Shown one piece after another: positions 1-7,348 of a stretch of DNA of 64,000 nucleotides; the first letter of the stretch is position 1; each line of letters starts with the position of its first letter. The DNA lies in NCBI GenBank assembly GCA_034436335.1, contig DAOTVO010000059.1, forward strand, positions 62,001-126,000, given 5' to 3'. This DNA comes from UBA877 sp034436335. GTDB lineage: Bacteria; Chloroflexota; Anaerolineae; Anaerolineales; Villigracilaceae. The position numbers and the translations under genes are program-made. The notes below the pieces were generated by a model. That model saw only the letters and a list, made by a program, of their open reading frames with translations, was not told where the DNA came from and searched no databases.

Positions 1-1195
1 CGTCGGCGTCCTGTTCAAGACTCCCAGATTCTCTCAAGTCCGACAGTACGGGGCGTTTATCGGTGCGCTGCTCCACAGCGCGGGAGAGTTGCGCCGCAGC
101 CAGGACGGGAACGTTGAGTTCGCGCGCCAGAATCTTCAGGTTGCGTGAAATGTACGAAACCTCCTGGACGCGGTTCTCGGTGCGCGTGTCGCCGCCCATC
201 AGTTGGATGTAGTCGAGGATGATGAGGTCGAGGCCGAATTCCATGTGCAGGCGGCGGCACTTCGTCCGCAGGGCGAGCGGGGTGATGGCGGGCGTGTCGT
301 CGAGGTAGATGTGCGTGTCGCCCAGCACTTCGATGGCATGGGTGAGCAGCGGCCACTCGTCCTCGTGGAGTTTGCCGTTGCGCAGACGCTGGCTGTCTAT
401 GCCGGTCTCCTGCGCCAGCAGACGTTGGACGACCTGTTCGTTGGACATTTCCAGCGAGAAGATGGCGACGTGCTTCTTGTGCAGCAGGGCGGCGTTCTTG
501 GCCACCGAGAGCAGGAAGCCGGATTTGCCCTGCCCCGGCCGGCCGGCGATGATGAGCAGGTCGGAGGCCTGCATGCCGGTCAGCATCCGGTCGAGGTCAA
601 TGAAGCCGGTCGGGACGCCGAAGATCTCCTCCGGGCGGCGCGCCAGTTCGTCAATCCGGTCGTAGTACTCGCTCAAAACGGTGGAGATGGGCTGCAGGTC
701 CTTCTTCAGCCGCCGTTCACTGACGCCGAAGATGGACTTCTCCGCCTCCTCCATGACGTTCTCGATGCTTTCGCCTTCCTTGTAGGCCAGCGTGGCCACC
801 TGGTTGGCGGCGGTCAGCAGGCGGCGGCGGAGGGCGGCCTCCTCGACCATGCGCCCGTAGGCCTCGGCATGTAGGGAGGTCGGCACCTGATTGATGAGCG
901 CCGTCAGGTAGGCCGGGCCGCCGATTTCGGCCAGTTGATTGGCCTTTTCCAGTTCCTCGCTGACGGTCAGGAAGTCCACCGGCACGCGCCGCTCGTGCAG
1001 GCGCTGGAACGCCTCCCAAATCCAGCGGTGCCGGACGATGTAGAAATCGTCCGGCTGAAGAAACTGCGCCAGGTCGTAATAGACTTCGGGGTTAATCAGC
1101 ACCGCCCCCACAACGGCTTCTTCGGCTTCGCGGTTGTGGGGGATGACGGGCGCAGAGGGGACGGATACTTCTTCCGGGGGTTGAAAATCGGCCAT
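1..1195 (-). CDS. dnaB: Replicative DNA helicase DnaB, 3' end cut by the window edge
   Basis: Hexameric 5'-3' helicase that unwinds the replication fork. The minus frame stays open from an ATG at 1195 to the left edge (about 398 codons of a family usually near 450). After a short leader the N-terminal DnaB fold begins (PHNREAEEAVVGAVL), followed by a linker and the RecA-like core with Walker A GRPGQGKS (Lys near residue 224), the FSLEMS segment, and the LIILDYIQLM Walker B region. It reaches the LSRAVEQR and SDLRESGSLEQDAD motifs, so only the C-terminal tail is missing. The six-frame shadows over this region are antisense. Recognition is by family motifs and I consider it secure; nothing is said about loader partners because none lie in view. 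Confidence 0.95.
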   Translation of the reverse strand, partial: MADFQPPEEVSVPSAPVIPHNREAEEAVVGAVLINPEVYYDLAQFLQPDDFYIVRHRWIWEAFQRLHERRVPVDFLTVSEELEKANQLAEIGGPAYLTALINQVPTSLHAEAYGRMVEEAALRRRLLTAANQVATLAYKEGESIENVMEEAEKSIFGVSERRLKKDLQPISTVLSEYYDRIDELARRPEEIFGVPTGFIDLDRMLTGMQASDLLIIAGRPGQGKSGFLLSVAKNAALLHKKHVAIFSLEMSNEQVVQRLLAQETGIDSQRLRNGKLHEDEWPLLTHAIEVLGDTHIYLDDTPAITPLALRTKCRRLHMEFGLDLIILDYIQLMGGDTRTENRVQEVSYISRNLKILARELNVPVLAAAQLSRAVEQRTDKRPVLSDLRESGSLEQDAD

Positions 1196-1317
1196 TTTCT
1201 AGACTCGACACTACCGAAAATAGCCCGCAGAGTACGCAAATGCCCTTTCTTCAAGAGGAAAGCCGGCGAAAACTTGCGCTACCTGCGGATAAATTTTGCG
1301 CTTGCCGCGGGCAGGCG

Positions 1318-1875
1318 CTAGGCGTCTGGAATTTCGTCCTCGCCGTTGTCGCCGCCGAGTTTTTTCAGGAAGTCCTCGAACACATCCAGGCGGCCTTCCT
1401 CGTCCGCTTGCGGACCCGGCGCCTGCGTCTCGTCCCCGGAGGCCGGCGGCTCCTCCTGGATGTCTTTCTCCGGGACGATTCCGGCCGCCTCCATCACCGA
1501 ACGGTGGACGAGGATGGGGGCGTGGGCGCGCACGGCCAGGGCGATAGCGTCGGAAGGGCGCGAGTCAATGTCGTAGATTTTTCCCTCGCGCTCCACGACC
1601 ACGTTGCCGTAGAAAATATCTTCCTTGAGCGCCACCACCTCCACCCGCAGGACGTTCCCGCCAAAGAGTGTGATGACGTTTTTGAGCAGGTCTTGGGTCA
1701 GCGGGCGGATGACCTCCACCTCCTGCAAGGCAATGGTGATGGCCTCGGCTTCGTAGGGGCCCACCCAAATGGGCAGGTAGCGTTCGGCGTCGCGCTCGCG
1801 CAGGACGACCACTCGCTGCGGCGACATCAGGCTGACGCGGATACTGTCAATATAGACTTCGACCATTTCAGACAT
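1318..1875 (-). CDS. Bifunctional nuclease domain (DUF151) protein
   Basis: 185 aa. The first ~130 residues match the DUF151/BFN fold: MVEVYIDSIRVS at the start, LPIWVGPYEAEAI, and the conserved SRPSDAIALAVR segment. The last ~45 residues are an acidic, Pro-rich tail without recognisable structure (EEPPASGDETQAPGP and onward). The family includes proteins reported with DNase/RNase activity, but for most bacterial members the cellular role is not settled, so the catalytic claim is from family knowledge only. The ATG at 1875 has a GGAG six bases upstream. It lies downstream of nothing obvious on the same strand and precedes dnaB by 122 bp. Confidence 0.9.
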   Translation of the reverse strand: MSEMVEVYIDSIRVSLMSPQRVVVLRERDAERYLPIWVGPYEAEAITIALQEVEVIRPLTQDLLKNVITLFGGNVLRVEVVALKEDIFYGNVVVEREGKIYDIDSRPSDAIALAVRAHAPILVHRSVMEAAGIVPEKDIQEEPPASGDETQAPGPQADEEGRLDVFEDFLKKLGGDNGEDEIPDA

Positions 1876-2009
1876 AGGGAACTCCGCTGCCGTTCAAGGT
1901 GAATTGATTCTAGCACAGGCGGGAGGAAAAAGAAACTGCTCTCATGCAGATCGGTTGCCAAACCAAACCGCACTGAATGTTTATCGGTAATAGCGCCGGT
2001 TCAAAATTT

Positions 2010-2081
2010 ATCCGCAGTTAGAGATTTCCGCCGATTTTTCTCTCAAAAAATCGCTCTGCATGATCTGCTTAATCTGCGGAT
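2010..2081. repeat. Inverted repeat in the gap upstream of the BFN gene
   Basis: ATCCGCAG (2010-2017) and CTGCGGAT (2074-2081) are inverted 8-bp arms in the gap between the BFN gene and the RNase H gene. The wording TCTGCGGA/TCCGCAGA also occurs inside the two MITE-like elements of this window, so it may be a decayed relative. No terminator T-run follows. Confidence 0.35.
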
Positions 2082-2119
2082 TGTTTTCGATAAGGTCTGT
2101 TTGACTGCTGGAGGACAGG

Positions 2120-2740
2120 CTACTTGCGGTTGAAATCGGCCGGGATTTCGCCCCAGGCTTGGGTATCCCACTTGTAGACCGGATTGTGCCGGGGGTGTTT
2201 CGCCAGCCAGGCTTCGGCGCGGGCTATCAGATCAAAGAGCAGCGCGTTCTTCTCGTCCCGTAAGAGGTCGGTCTTGCATTTCCCGGCCTCGACCCAGGCG
2301 ATGGCTGTGGACGAGTCGGAGTACACGGGCAGGGACAGATTCTGCTGCTCTAGCAGAGCCAGGGCATGGACGATGGCCAGGAATTCCCCGATGTTGTTCG
2401 TCCCGTTCTCGAGCGGCCCCTGATGAAAGACCTGTCTCCCGCTGGCAAGATGCACGCCGCGCCATTCCACCGGTCCGGGGATGCCCGAACAGGCTGCGTC
2501 CACCACGTAACTCTCGGCAATCGGCGGATTCGGGGCGAAGAGCCATTTCTGGCCGGAGGCTGGTTTGCCGGCGTAAGCGGCGTATTCCGATGCGAAGGCG
2601 CGCTCGGCCTCGGCGCGCGTCTCGAAGGCTTTGTACTGCGCCCCTGCAAAGCCCTTTACCTGCGCCTCGCAGGCCTTCCAGTCGGTGAAAATGCCCGTCT
2701 GGTGGCCTTTCCACACCACGTAAAACTTTTCTTTTCCCAT
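2120..2740 (-). CDS. Ribonuclease H with N-terminal viroplasmin-type domain
   Basis: 206 aa, predicted cytosolic enzyme cutting RNA in RNA-DNA hybrids. Residues ~5-50 form the caulimovirus-viroplasmin/RNase H1 hybrid-binding domain (FYVVWKGHQTGIF ... KAFETRAEAERAF). Residues ~75-195 are the RNase H fold: YVVDAACSG with the first acidic residue, NNIGEFLAIVHAL with the second, and YSDSSTAIAWV with the third. The start ATG overlaps the stop of the solute-binding protein gene upstream (TAATG at 2742-2738), so translation is probably coupled. The pairing with a lipoprotein gene has no evident metabolic logic. Confidence 0.9.
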   Translation of the reverse strand: MGKEKFYVVWKGHQTGIFTDWKACEAQVKGFAGAQYKAFETRAEAERAFASEYAAYAGKPASGQKWLFAPNPPIAESYVVDAACSGIPGPVEWRGVHLASGRQVFHQGPLENGTNNIGEFLAIVHALALLEQQNLSLPVYSDSSTAIAWVEAGKCKTDLLRDEKNALLFDLIARAEAWLAKHPRHNPVYKWDTQAWGEIPADFNRK

Positions 2741-4185
2741 TACCGATTTACCGAGATTTCTTCCGCCATGGACTGCATCTCATCCAGCACGGCGGGCAGT
2801 CCCTCGCGCGGCAAATTGACCAGGAAAACGTAGTTCAACCCATCTTCGAGCAAATAGCGCGCCCGCCCCCAGGAGGGCAGTTGCGGCGTCCCCTGCGCCA
2901 GCGGCAGGAAGGAGACGGCCTCGTCCCATTGCGGTGCGGCGGCGCGGTAGGGGCCAATCTGCTGCAGCACGGCGCCGCGCAGGGGCAGGAGGTCGGTCAC
3001 CTCCACCCAGCGCGCCTGACGTTCCGGCGCGACCATCCAGCGGATGAACAGCCAGGCAGCCAGTTGTTTTACGTCGCCGGAGCGCAGGAGGACGTAATCC
3101 GGCCCGTAGACGACCAGCACGCTCCCGTTCACGCCGGGGAAGGGAATCAGCGTCCACTCGTCGTGGTTGGCGGCGTTTTGCATCGCCAGGGCAGCGCGCG
3201 GCGCATCGGCCAGGTCGCCGCTGACGAAGAGCGCCTTGCGCGCCGCGAAGGCCGGGTAGGGAGAATCGGCGGCGCTCAGCCAGGCGCAGGCGTCATCGTA
3301 GAGGCCCTTGATGAAGTCCAGCGCGGCCAGGTTGGGATCGGTGCGGAAGGTGTAAACGCTTCCGTCGGTAACTTCTCCGCCGAGCGCCAGCATCCACGAG
3401 TAAACGGTCTGCCAGTGTGTGTCCACAATCCAGCCGCCGTAGCCGTCGTTTTGCAGGTCAGCGTCGGCGCGGAAGGCGGCGTTGGCCGCGCAGGCCTGCC
3501 GGCGGAACTCTTCCGGCGTCTGTGGCGGGGCGGAAAAGCCCAGTTCCTGCGCCCAGGTCTTGTTGTAGAAGAGATAGCGCGCCGAACGCTGGGCTGGAAA
3601 GCCCGCCTCCGTCCGGTAGGCGGCGGGGAAATCTCCCGCCTCGCTTCCAAGACCGTAAAGCGGGTCGCCGAGATAGGGAGCGAGGTCTGCCGTCAGACCG
3701 AGGGACTGCCAGTCGAGCGCCTGTTCGGGCAGGGCAACGACCAGGTCGGGCAGTCCGCCCGTCTCGATGGCGGACTGCATCGCTTCGTCCAGAGTCAGAT
3801 AATCGCCGTAGCCGCTGGATGTGACGGTAATGCCCCACTCGTTGTAGGCGTTGAACAGGGCGGCCTGTTCCTCAAAGAGACGCGCTGCCTCGCCGCCGAA
3901 GGCGTGCCAGACCTGGAGGCTGACTCCGTTGAGGAAAGCCGGGTCTATGCCCAGGGAGGCAGGCGTGGGAGAAGGGGAGTCGGGGGTCTGATAGTCGGGC
4001 GTCTCATGGACGGCGGCAGGCGTTCGGTCGTCTGTCGTAGGCTGTCCGCTTGCTGAAGGCGCGGGGGCGCAGGCGGCCAGCGTCAGGGCGGCTAACAGTC
4101 CGAAAACAGCAGGCAGCCTGAAGGCCGCAGGCAGCCTGAAGGCCGCAGGCAGGCTCAGGGTCCGGGGACGGGGCGGATGTTTCAT
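2740..4185 (-). CDS. Extracellular solute-binding lipoprotein (family 1 type)
   Basis: 481 aa. The N-terminus is a lipoprotein signal peptide ending in LTLAAC, followed by a Pro/Thr/Ser-rich linker. The mature part resembles ABC solute-binding proteins of the sugar family (LQVWHAFGGEAARLFEEQ, a WMLALGGEVTDGS segment, and RWMVAPERQARWVE near the end). The ATG at 4185 overlaps the stop of the M50 peptidase gene (ATGA), which decides the start; a longer open frame upstream is only a shadow. No ABC permease or ATPase gene is adjacent, so ligand and transporter are unknown. The signal peptide contains an 18-bp tandem duplication (PAAFRL twice, then PAVFGL). Confidence 0.88.
   Translation of the reverse strand: MKHPPRPRTLSLPAAFRLPAAFRLPAVFGLLAALTLAACAPAPSASGQPTTDDRTPAAVHETPDYQTPDSPSPTPASLGIDPAFLNGVSLQVWHAFGGEAARLFEEQAALFNAYNEWGITVTSSGYGDYLTLDEAMQSAIETGGLPDLVVALPEQALDWQSLGLTADLAPYLGDPLYGLGSEAGDFPAAYRTEAGFPAQRSARYLFYNKTWAQELGFSAPPQTPEEFRRQACAANAAFRADADLQNDGYGGWIVDTHWQTVYSWMLALGGEVTDGSVYTFRTDPNLAALDFIKGLYDDACAWLSAADSPYPAFAARKALFVSGDLADAPRAALAMQNAANHDEWTLIPFPGVNGSVLVVYGPDYVLLRSGDVKQLAAWLFIRWMVAPERQARWVEVTDLLPLRGAVLQQIGPYRAAAPQWDEAVSFLPLAQGTPQLPSWGRARYLLEDGLNYVFLVNLPREGLPAVLDEMQSMAEEISVNR
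4109..4153. repeat. 18-bp tandem repeat within a signal peptide
   Basis: Two identical 18-bp units at 4109-4126 and 4127-4144 plus a partial third. Read on the minus strand they encode six residues each (PAAFRL) in the hydrophobic part of the lipoprotein signal peptide, so copy changes stay in frame. Confidence 0.85.
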
Positions 4186-5384
4186 GAGAGGAGAATCATT
4201 GGCACCGGGCTGAAGGTCAGCAGGAAGATGACAATCGTCAGCCAGGCAAGCGCTTTGCGGGGCGGGTCGAGTTCGGTAATCTGGTCGAGCGGTTCGGCGT
4301 GGAGGCGTCCGAAGATGAGCAGGATGACCGCCCACAGCCACCATCCGCTCCAGAAGATGCCCATGATGCCCAACGCGCCGATGATGAAGGGCAGGACTTT
4401 GCGCAGACGGTCGCCGAAGAGGGTGTAGAGGACATGGCCGCCGTCCAGTTGACCGGCGGGGATGAGATTGAGGGCGGTGACAAGCAGGCCGGCCCATCCA
4501 GCCAAGGCGACCGGGTGGATGAAAACGTCCACACCGCCGTAGGGGGCGGGTGAGCCGGTGAAGAAGTAGAGCAGCCAGTAGGCCAGCGGGGAAAGCGTGC
4601 CGTAACTCTGTGGGGCGGGGAGCAGTTGCCCAAAGACAAGGTACTTGGCGAGCAGGTAAAGGATGGAGTTGCCCTCCAGGTAACTGCCTATGCCGCTGCC
4701 GGGCAGGGCGATGGTGTCGAGGCTCGAAAGGCGCAACCCGATGAAGAGGACGGGGATGGCAACGATGAGACCCGCCAGTGGCCCGGCGATGCCGATATCG
4801 AGCAGGTCACGTTTGTTGCGCGGGATTTCGCGCATGTTGATGAATGCGCCCATCGTGCCGAGGATGCTGAAGGGGAGCGGGATGAAGAAGGGCAGGCTTA
4901 CATCCACCTTGTGCAGGCGTCCGGCAATGTAGTGGCCGAATTCATGCGCCAGCAGGATGGAGAGCAGGGCGACGGCAAACGGCCAGCCGCTGAACAGGTT
5001 GGCAATCATGAAGCGGAGTTGTCCCAGGAAGGTGTCCGGCACGGGCGGATTGGCCGGGGCCGGGACGCCGGCGAGCATGACGCTGACGAGGGTCAGCAGG
5101 AACATGGCGAGGTTGAGCGAGATTCCGGCGCCGCGTTTGCGCTTTGGCAGGGGCGGCGCGAGCAGGATGATGTGACTCCCGTCCGGGCCTTTGCGGAAGA
5201 GCGGGACGAGGTCATAGGGGCGCACGGCTTCGGCCAGTTGATCGTAGGCGAGAACGGAATCGAGCGTCAGTTGGCCGCGGTAGCGGACGTAGTACCCTTG
5301 CCGGGCGTCGCCAATGGTCATATCGGTGTAGCGGAGGACGCGCCCGACGAGGGCGTTCAAAACTTCGATGTCAGGGAAGGACAT
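4182..5384 (-). CDS. Site-2 protease, M50 family membrane metallopeptidase
   Basis: 400 aa. Zinc-binding HEFGH at residues 147-151 lies inside a membrane segment (SILLAHEFGHYIAG), and the third ligand region is NLIPAGQLDGGH near residue 300; both are hallmarks of site-2 proteases. Several further hydrophobic segments surround them. The ~80-residue N-terminal part (DIEVLNALVGRVLRY ...) is soluble and resembles the N-terminus common in Chloroflexota and cyanobacterial members. I use the ATG at 5384 because AGGTGA lies five bases upstream; an upstream TTG at 5426 would run into the tRNA. First gene of a coupled M50 / binding-protein / RNase H operon. Substrate unknown. Confidence 0.9.
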   Translation of the reverse strand: MSFPDIEVLNALVGRVLRYTDMTIGDARQGYYVRYRGQLTLDSVLAYDQLAEAVRPYDLVPLFRKGPDGSHIILLAPPLPKRKRGAGISLNLAMFLLTLVSVMLAGVPAPANPPVPDTFLGQLRFMIANLFSGWPFAVALLSILLAHEFGHYIAGRLHKVDVSLPFFIPLPFSILGTMGAFINMREIPRNKRDLLDIGIAGPLAGLIVAIPVLFIGLRLSSLDTIALPGSGIGSYLEGNSILYLLAKYLVFGQLLPAPQSYGTLSPLAYWLLYFFTGSPAPYGGVDVFIHPVALAGWAGLLVTALNLIPAGQLDGGHVLYTLFGDRLRKVLPFIIGALGIMGIFWSGWWLWAVILLIFGRLHAEPLDQITELDPPRKALAWLTIVIFLLTFSPVPMILLS

Positions 5385-5428
5385 GGGGTCACCTGTAAGT
5401 GAATGCTGGTTGAAAAGGAAAGACAAGG

Positions 5429-5522
5429 CGGGAGTGGATGGGGGTCGAACCCACCGCGGCCCGCAACGCGACCCGCCGCCGGTTTTGAAGACCGGGAAGC
5501 CCTCCGGGACTTAACCACTCCC
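5429..5522 (-). tRNA. selC: Selenocysteine tRNA, anticodon UCA
   Basis: Folded by hand on the minus strand. Acceptor stem of 8 bp (GGGAGTGG with CCACTCCC) and discriminator G73; a 6-bp D stem with a four-base loop (AAGTCC-CGGA-GGGCTT); anticodon stem CCGGT/ACCGG with loop CTTCAAA giving anticodon TCA; a long GC-rich variable arm closing on CGC-GTT-GCG; T arm GTGGG-TTCGACC-CCCAT. The 8-bp acceptor, 6-bp D stem and long extra arm are specific to tRNA-Sec and separate it from tRNA-Ser. The 3' CCA is not encoded (CCT follows). It implies UGA recoding somewhere in this genome; selA, selB and selD are not in this window. Confidence 0.93.
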
Positions 5523-5575
5523 GCCAGGAGGATACCTGAAGGCGAGCAGTTTGGCAAGAGAGAGTGGCGCAGGGT

Positions 5576-6832
5576 TCAGAGCAGGCGCCTGAGCGCTTCG
5601 CCTAGCCGTTCCACTTCCTCCCGCGTGTTGTAGTGCGCCGCGCCGACGCGCACCATGCCGCCGCTCCCTTCCAGGCCCAGCCGCTCGGTGACCGCCAGGG
5701 CGTAATAGTTGCCGTCCCAGACGTAGATGTTTTCCTCGGCCAGGGCTTCGGCCACGGCGCGGGGATGTTTGCCTGCCAGCGTGAAAGAGAACGTCGGCAC
5801 GCGTCCGTCCAATTTACCCGCGTCGGTCAGCCCGTAGAGGCGCAGGCCGGGGATGGCGGTCAACGTTTCGAGCAGGGCGCGGCTCAGTTCGAACTCATAG
5901 GCGCGGATGGCGGTCATTGCTTTTTTTAGTTCCAGCCGCCGGCCCGTGTAGCCGCGCTCACGCAGACCTTCCTCCTGTTCGCCGCCGAACGTCTTGCCCA
6001 CCCATTCAAAATACTCGATTGCGCCCAGAACGCCGGCGATTCCCTCGTGATTTTGCGTGCCGGTCTCCCACTTGCCGGGCAGGGAGTTCGTCGCCGGGCG
6101 GACTTTGTAGGCCTTGAGTTCCTCGAGCAGGTCGGCGCGGCCGTAGAGGATGCCGGCGTGCGGCCCGAAGAACTTGTAGGAGGAGCAGACGAGAAAATCC
6201 ACGCCGAGGGCCTGCACATCAATCGGCCCGTGTGGGGCGTACTGGACGGCGTCCACATAGACCAGCGCGCCGGCGGCGTGCGCCATCTCGGTCAATTTGC
6301 GCACCGGGTTGACGGTCCCGAGAGCGTTCGATGCGTAGCCGAAGGCGGCCAGTTTGGGTTTGCGTTCGAGGGCGCGCGCGAATTCATCCAGTTTGAGCGT
6401 GCCGTCCTCCACATCGAAGTCAATCCAGGTGACCTTGCAGCCGCGATCTTCGGCGACCAGCAGCCAGGGCGAGATGTTGGCGTCGTGGTCGAGGCGGGTG
6501 ACGAGAATTTCGTCGCCGGGGCCGAGCGTCCGCGCCAGCGAGCGCGACAGGTGCAGGGTCAGGGTGGTCATGTTGTTGCCGAAAACTATTTCTTCCGGCC
6601 GGGCGGCGTTGAGGAAGTCGGCCATGGCGGCGTGCGCCTTGGCCAGGATTTCATCCGACTTGCGGCTGGTCTCGAACGCGCCTTCGTGGTTGGCGTTGCA
6701 TTCCAAGAGATAACGGTTGATGCGCTCCAGGCTGGCGCGGGCGATTTGCGTCCCGCCTGGGTTGTCGAAGAAGACCGCCGGGCGGTCGAGGGATGGAAAC
6801 TGCTGACGGATTTGGACAAGGTCGAGGGTCAT
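5576..6832 (-). CDS. Class V aminotransferase, cysteine-desulfurase-like without the catalytic Cys
   Basis: 418 aa, PLP fold type I. Start FFDNPGGTQIA, cofactor-site strands FGNNMTTLTLHLSR and TRLDHDANISPW, DAVQYAPHG with the PLP aspartate, and the Schiff-base lysine in SSYKFFGPH (K220). This pattern fits the SufS-like subfamily TIGR01976. In true SufS/IscS enzymes a catalytic Cys sits in the RTGHHCAxP-like loop; the matching region here reads IYVWDGNYYALAV and has no Cys, so desulfurase activity is doubtful. The ATG at 6832 has AGGAG seven bases upstream (a TTG one codon earlier is unlikely). It is the next gene upstream of selC on the same strand and diverges from the stress-protein gene. 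Confidence 0.88.
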   Translation of the reverse strand: MTLDLVQIRQQFPSLDRPAVFFDNPGGTQIARASLERINRYLLECNANHEGAFETSRKSDEILAKAHAAMADFLNAARPEEIVFGNNMTTLTLHLSRSLARTLGPGDEILVTRLDHDANISPWLLVAEDRGCKVTWIDFDVEDGTLKLDEFARALERKPKLAAFGYASNALGTVNPVRKLTEMAHAAGALVYVDAVQYAPHGPIDVQALGVDFLVCSSYKFFGPHAGILYGRADLLEELKAYKVRPATNSLPGKWETGTQNHEGIAGVLGAIEYFEWVGKTFGGEQEEGLRERGYTGRRLELKKAMTAIRAYEFELSRALLETLTAIPGLRLYGLTDAGKLDGRVPTFSFTLAGKHPRAVAEALAEENIYVWDGNYYALAVTERLGLEGSGGMVRVGAAHYNTREEVERLGEALRRLL

Positions 6833-6852
6833 CAAAAAACTCCTGGGAAAGG

Positions 6853-6881
6853 TGGACTCAAACTAAAAATTTTTGTATACT
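6853..6881 (+). promoter_or_regulatory. Sigma-70-type promoter of the universal stress protein gene
   Basis: TGGACT (6853-6858) and TATACT (6876-6881) are separated by exactly 17 bp, close to the consensus for a housekeeping promoter. An AAAGGAGG ribosome binding site follows at about 6896-6902, six bases before the ATG. Prediction from sequence only. Confidence 0.7.
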
Positions 6882-6908
6882 AATTTTAACCGGGAAAGGA
6901 GGTTTCTA

Positions 6909-7328
6909 ATGTTCAAGAATATTCTTCTCGGTGTAGATGGTTCTGTGCATGCGCTTAAAGCAGCCCGCCTGGCCGGTGAACTGGCGCGCAGCCTGGACGC
7001 AGATTTGCGCGTTGTCGTAGCCTTCGAACCTGTCCCCTCTTATCTGGGCGACTCGAACCTGGAGCAAGTCATCTCGGCGCGCATCCGGCAGGCCGAGAGT
7101 ATCCTGGCAGAGGCGCTGCAGGAAATTGGCGAGATTCCCCGCCCGCCGGCGACAGAAATTTTGGAAGGCTCCCCGGCCGAGGCGATCCTGGCAGTGGCCG
7201 AAACGCGCGGCAATGACCTTATCGTGGTCGGCTCACGTGGACAGGGCCGCCTGTCAACGCTTTTGCTGGGCAGCCAGAGCGACAAAATCATTCAACATGC
7301 CCACTGCCCGGTGCTGGTAGTGCGGTAG
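6909..7328 (+). CDS. Universal stress protein (UspA family)
   Basis: 139 aa, single Usp domain. It begins MFKNILLGVDGS with the first strand and the ATP-site Asp, and ends with the nucleotide-binding signature VVGSRGQGRLSTLLLGS followed by HCPVLVVR, so it is of the ATP-binding type. The ATG at 6909 is preceded by a strong GGAGG; an in-frame ATG twelve codons upstream would lie inside the promoter region. A radical SAM gene follows after 20 bp on the same strand, so the two may be co-transcribed. Confidence 0.93.
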   Translation: MFKNILLGVDGSVHALKAARLAGELARSLDADLRVVVAFEPVPSYLGDSNLEQVISARIRQAESILAEALQEIGEIPRPPATEILEGSPAEAILAVAETRGNDLIVVGSRGQGRLSTLLLGSQSDKIIQHAHCPVLVVR

Positions 7329-7348
7329 GAGGTTTCCCCTTCGAGAGC

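Noticed and set aside
4186..4497. N-terminal extension of the solute-binding protein frame
   Set aside because: It reads the M50 peptidase gene out of frame. The lipoprotein signal begins at the ATG at 4185.
5357..5633. Short open frames over the tRNA-Sec gene on both strands
   Set aside because: They lie across the folded tRNA and share no sequence with known proteins.
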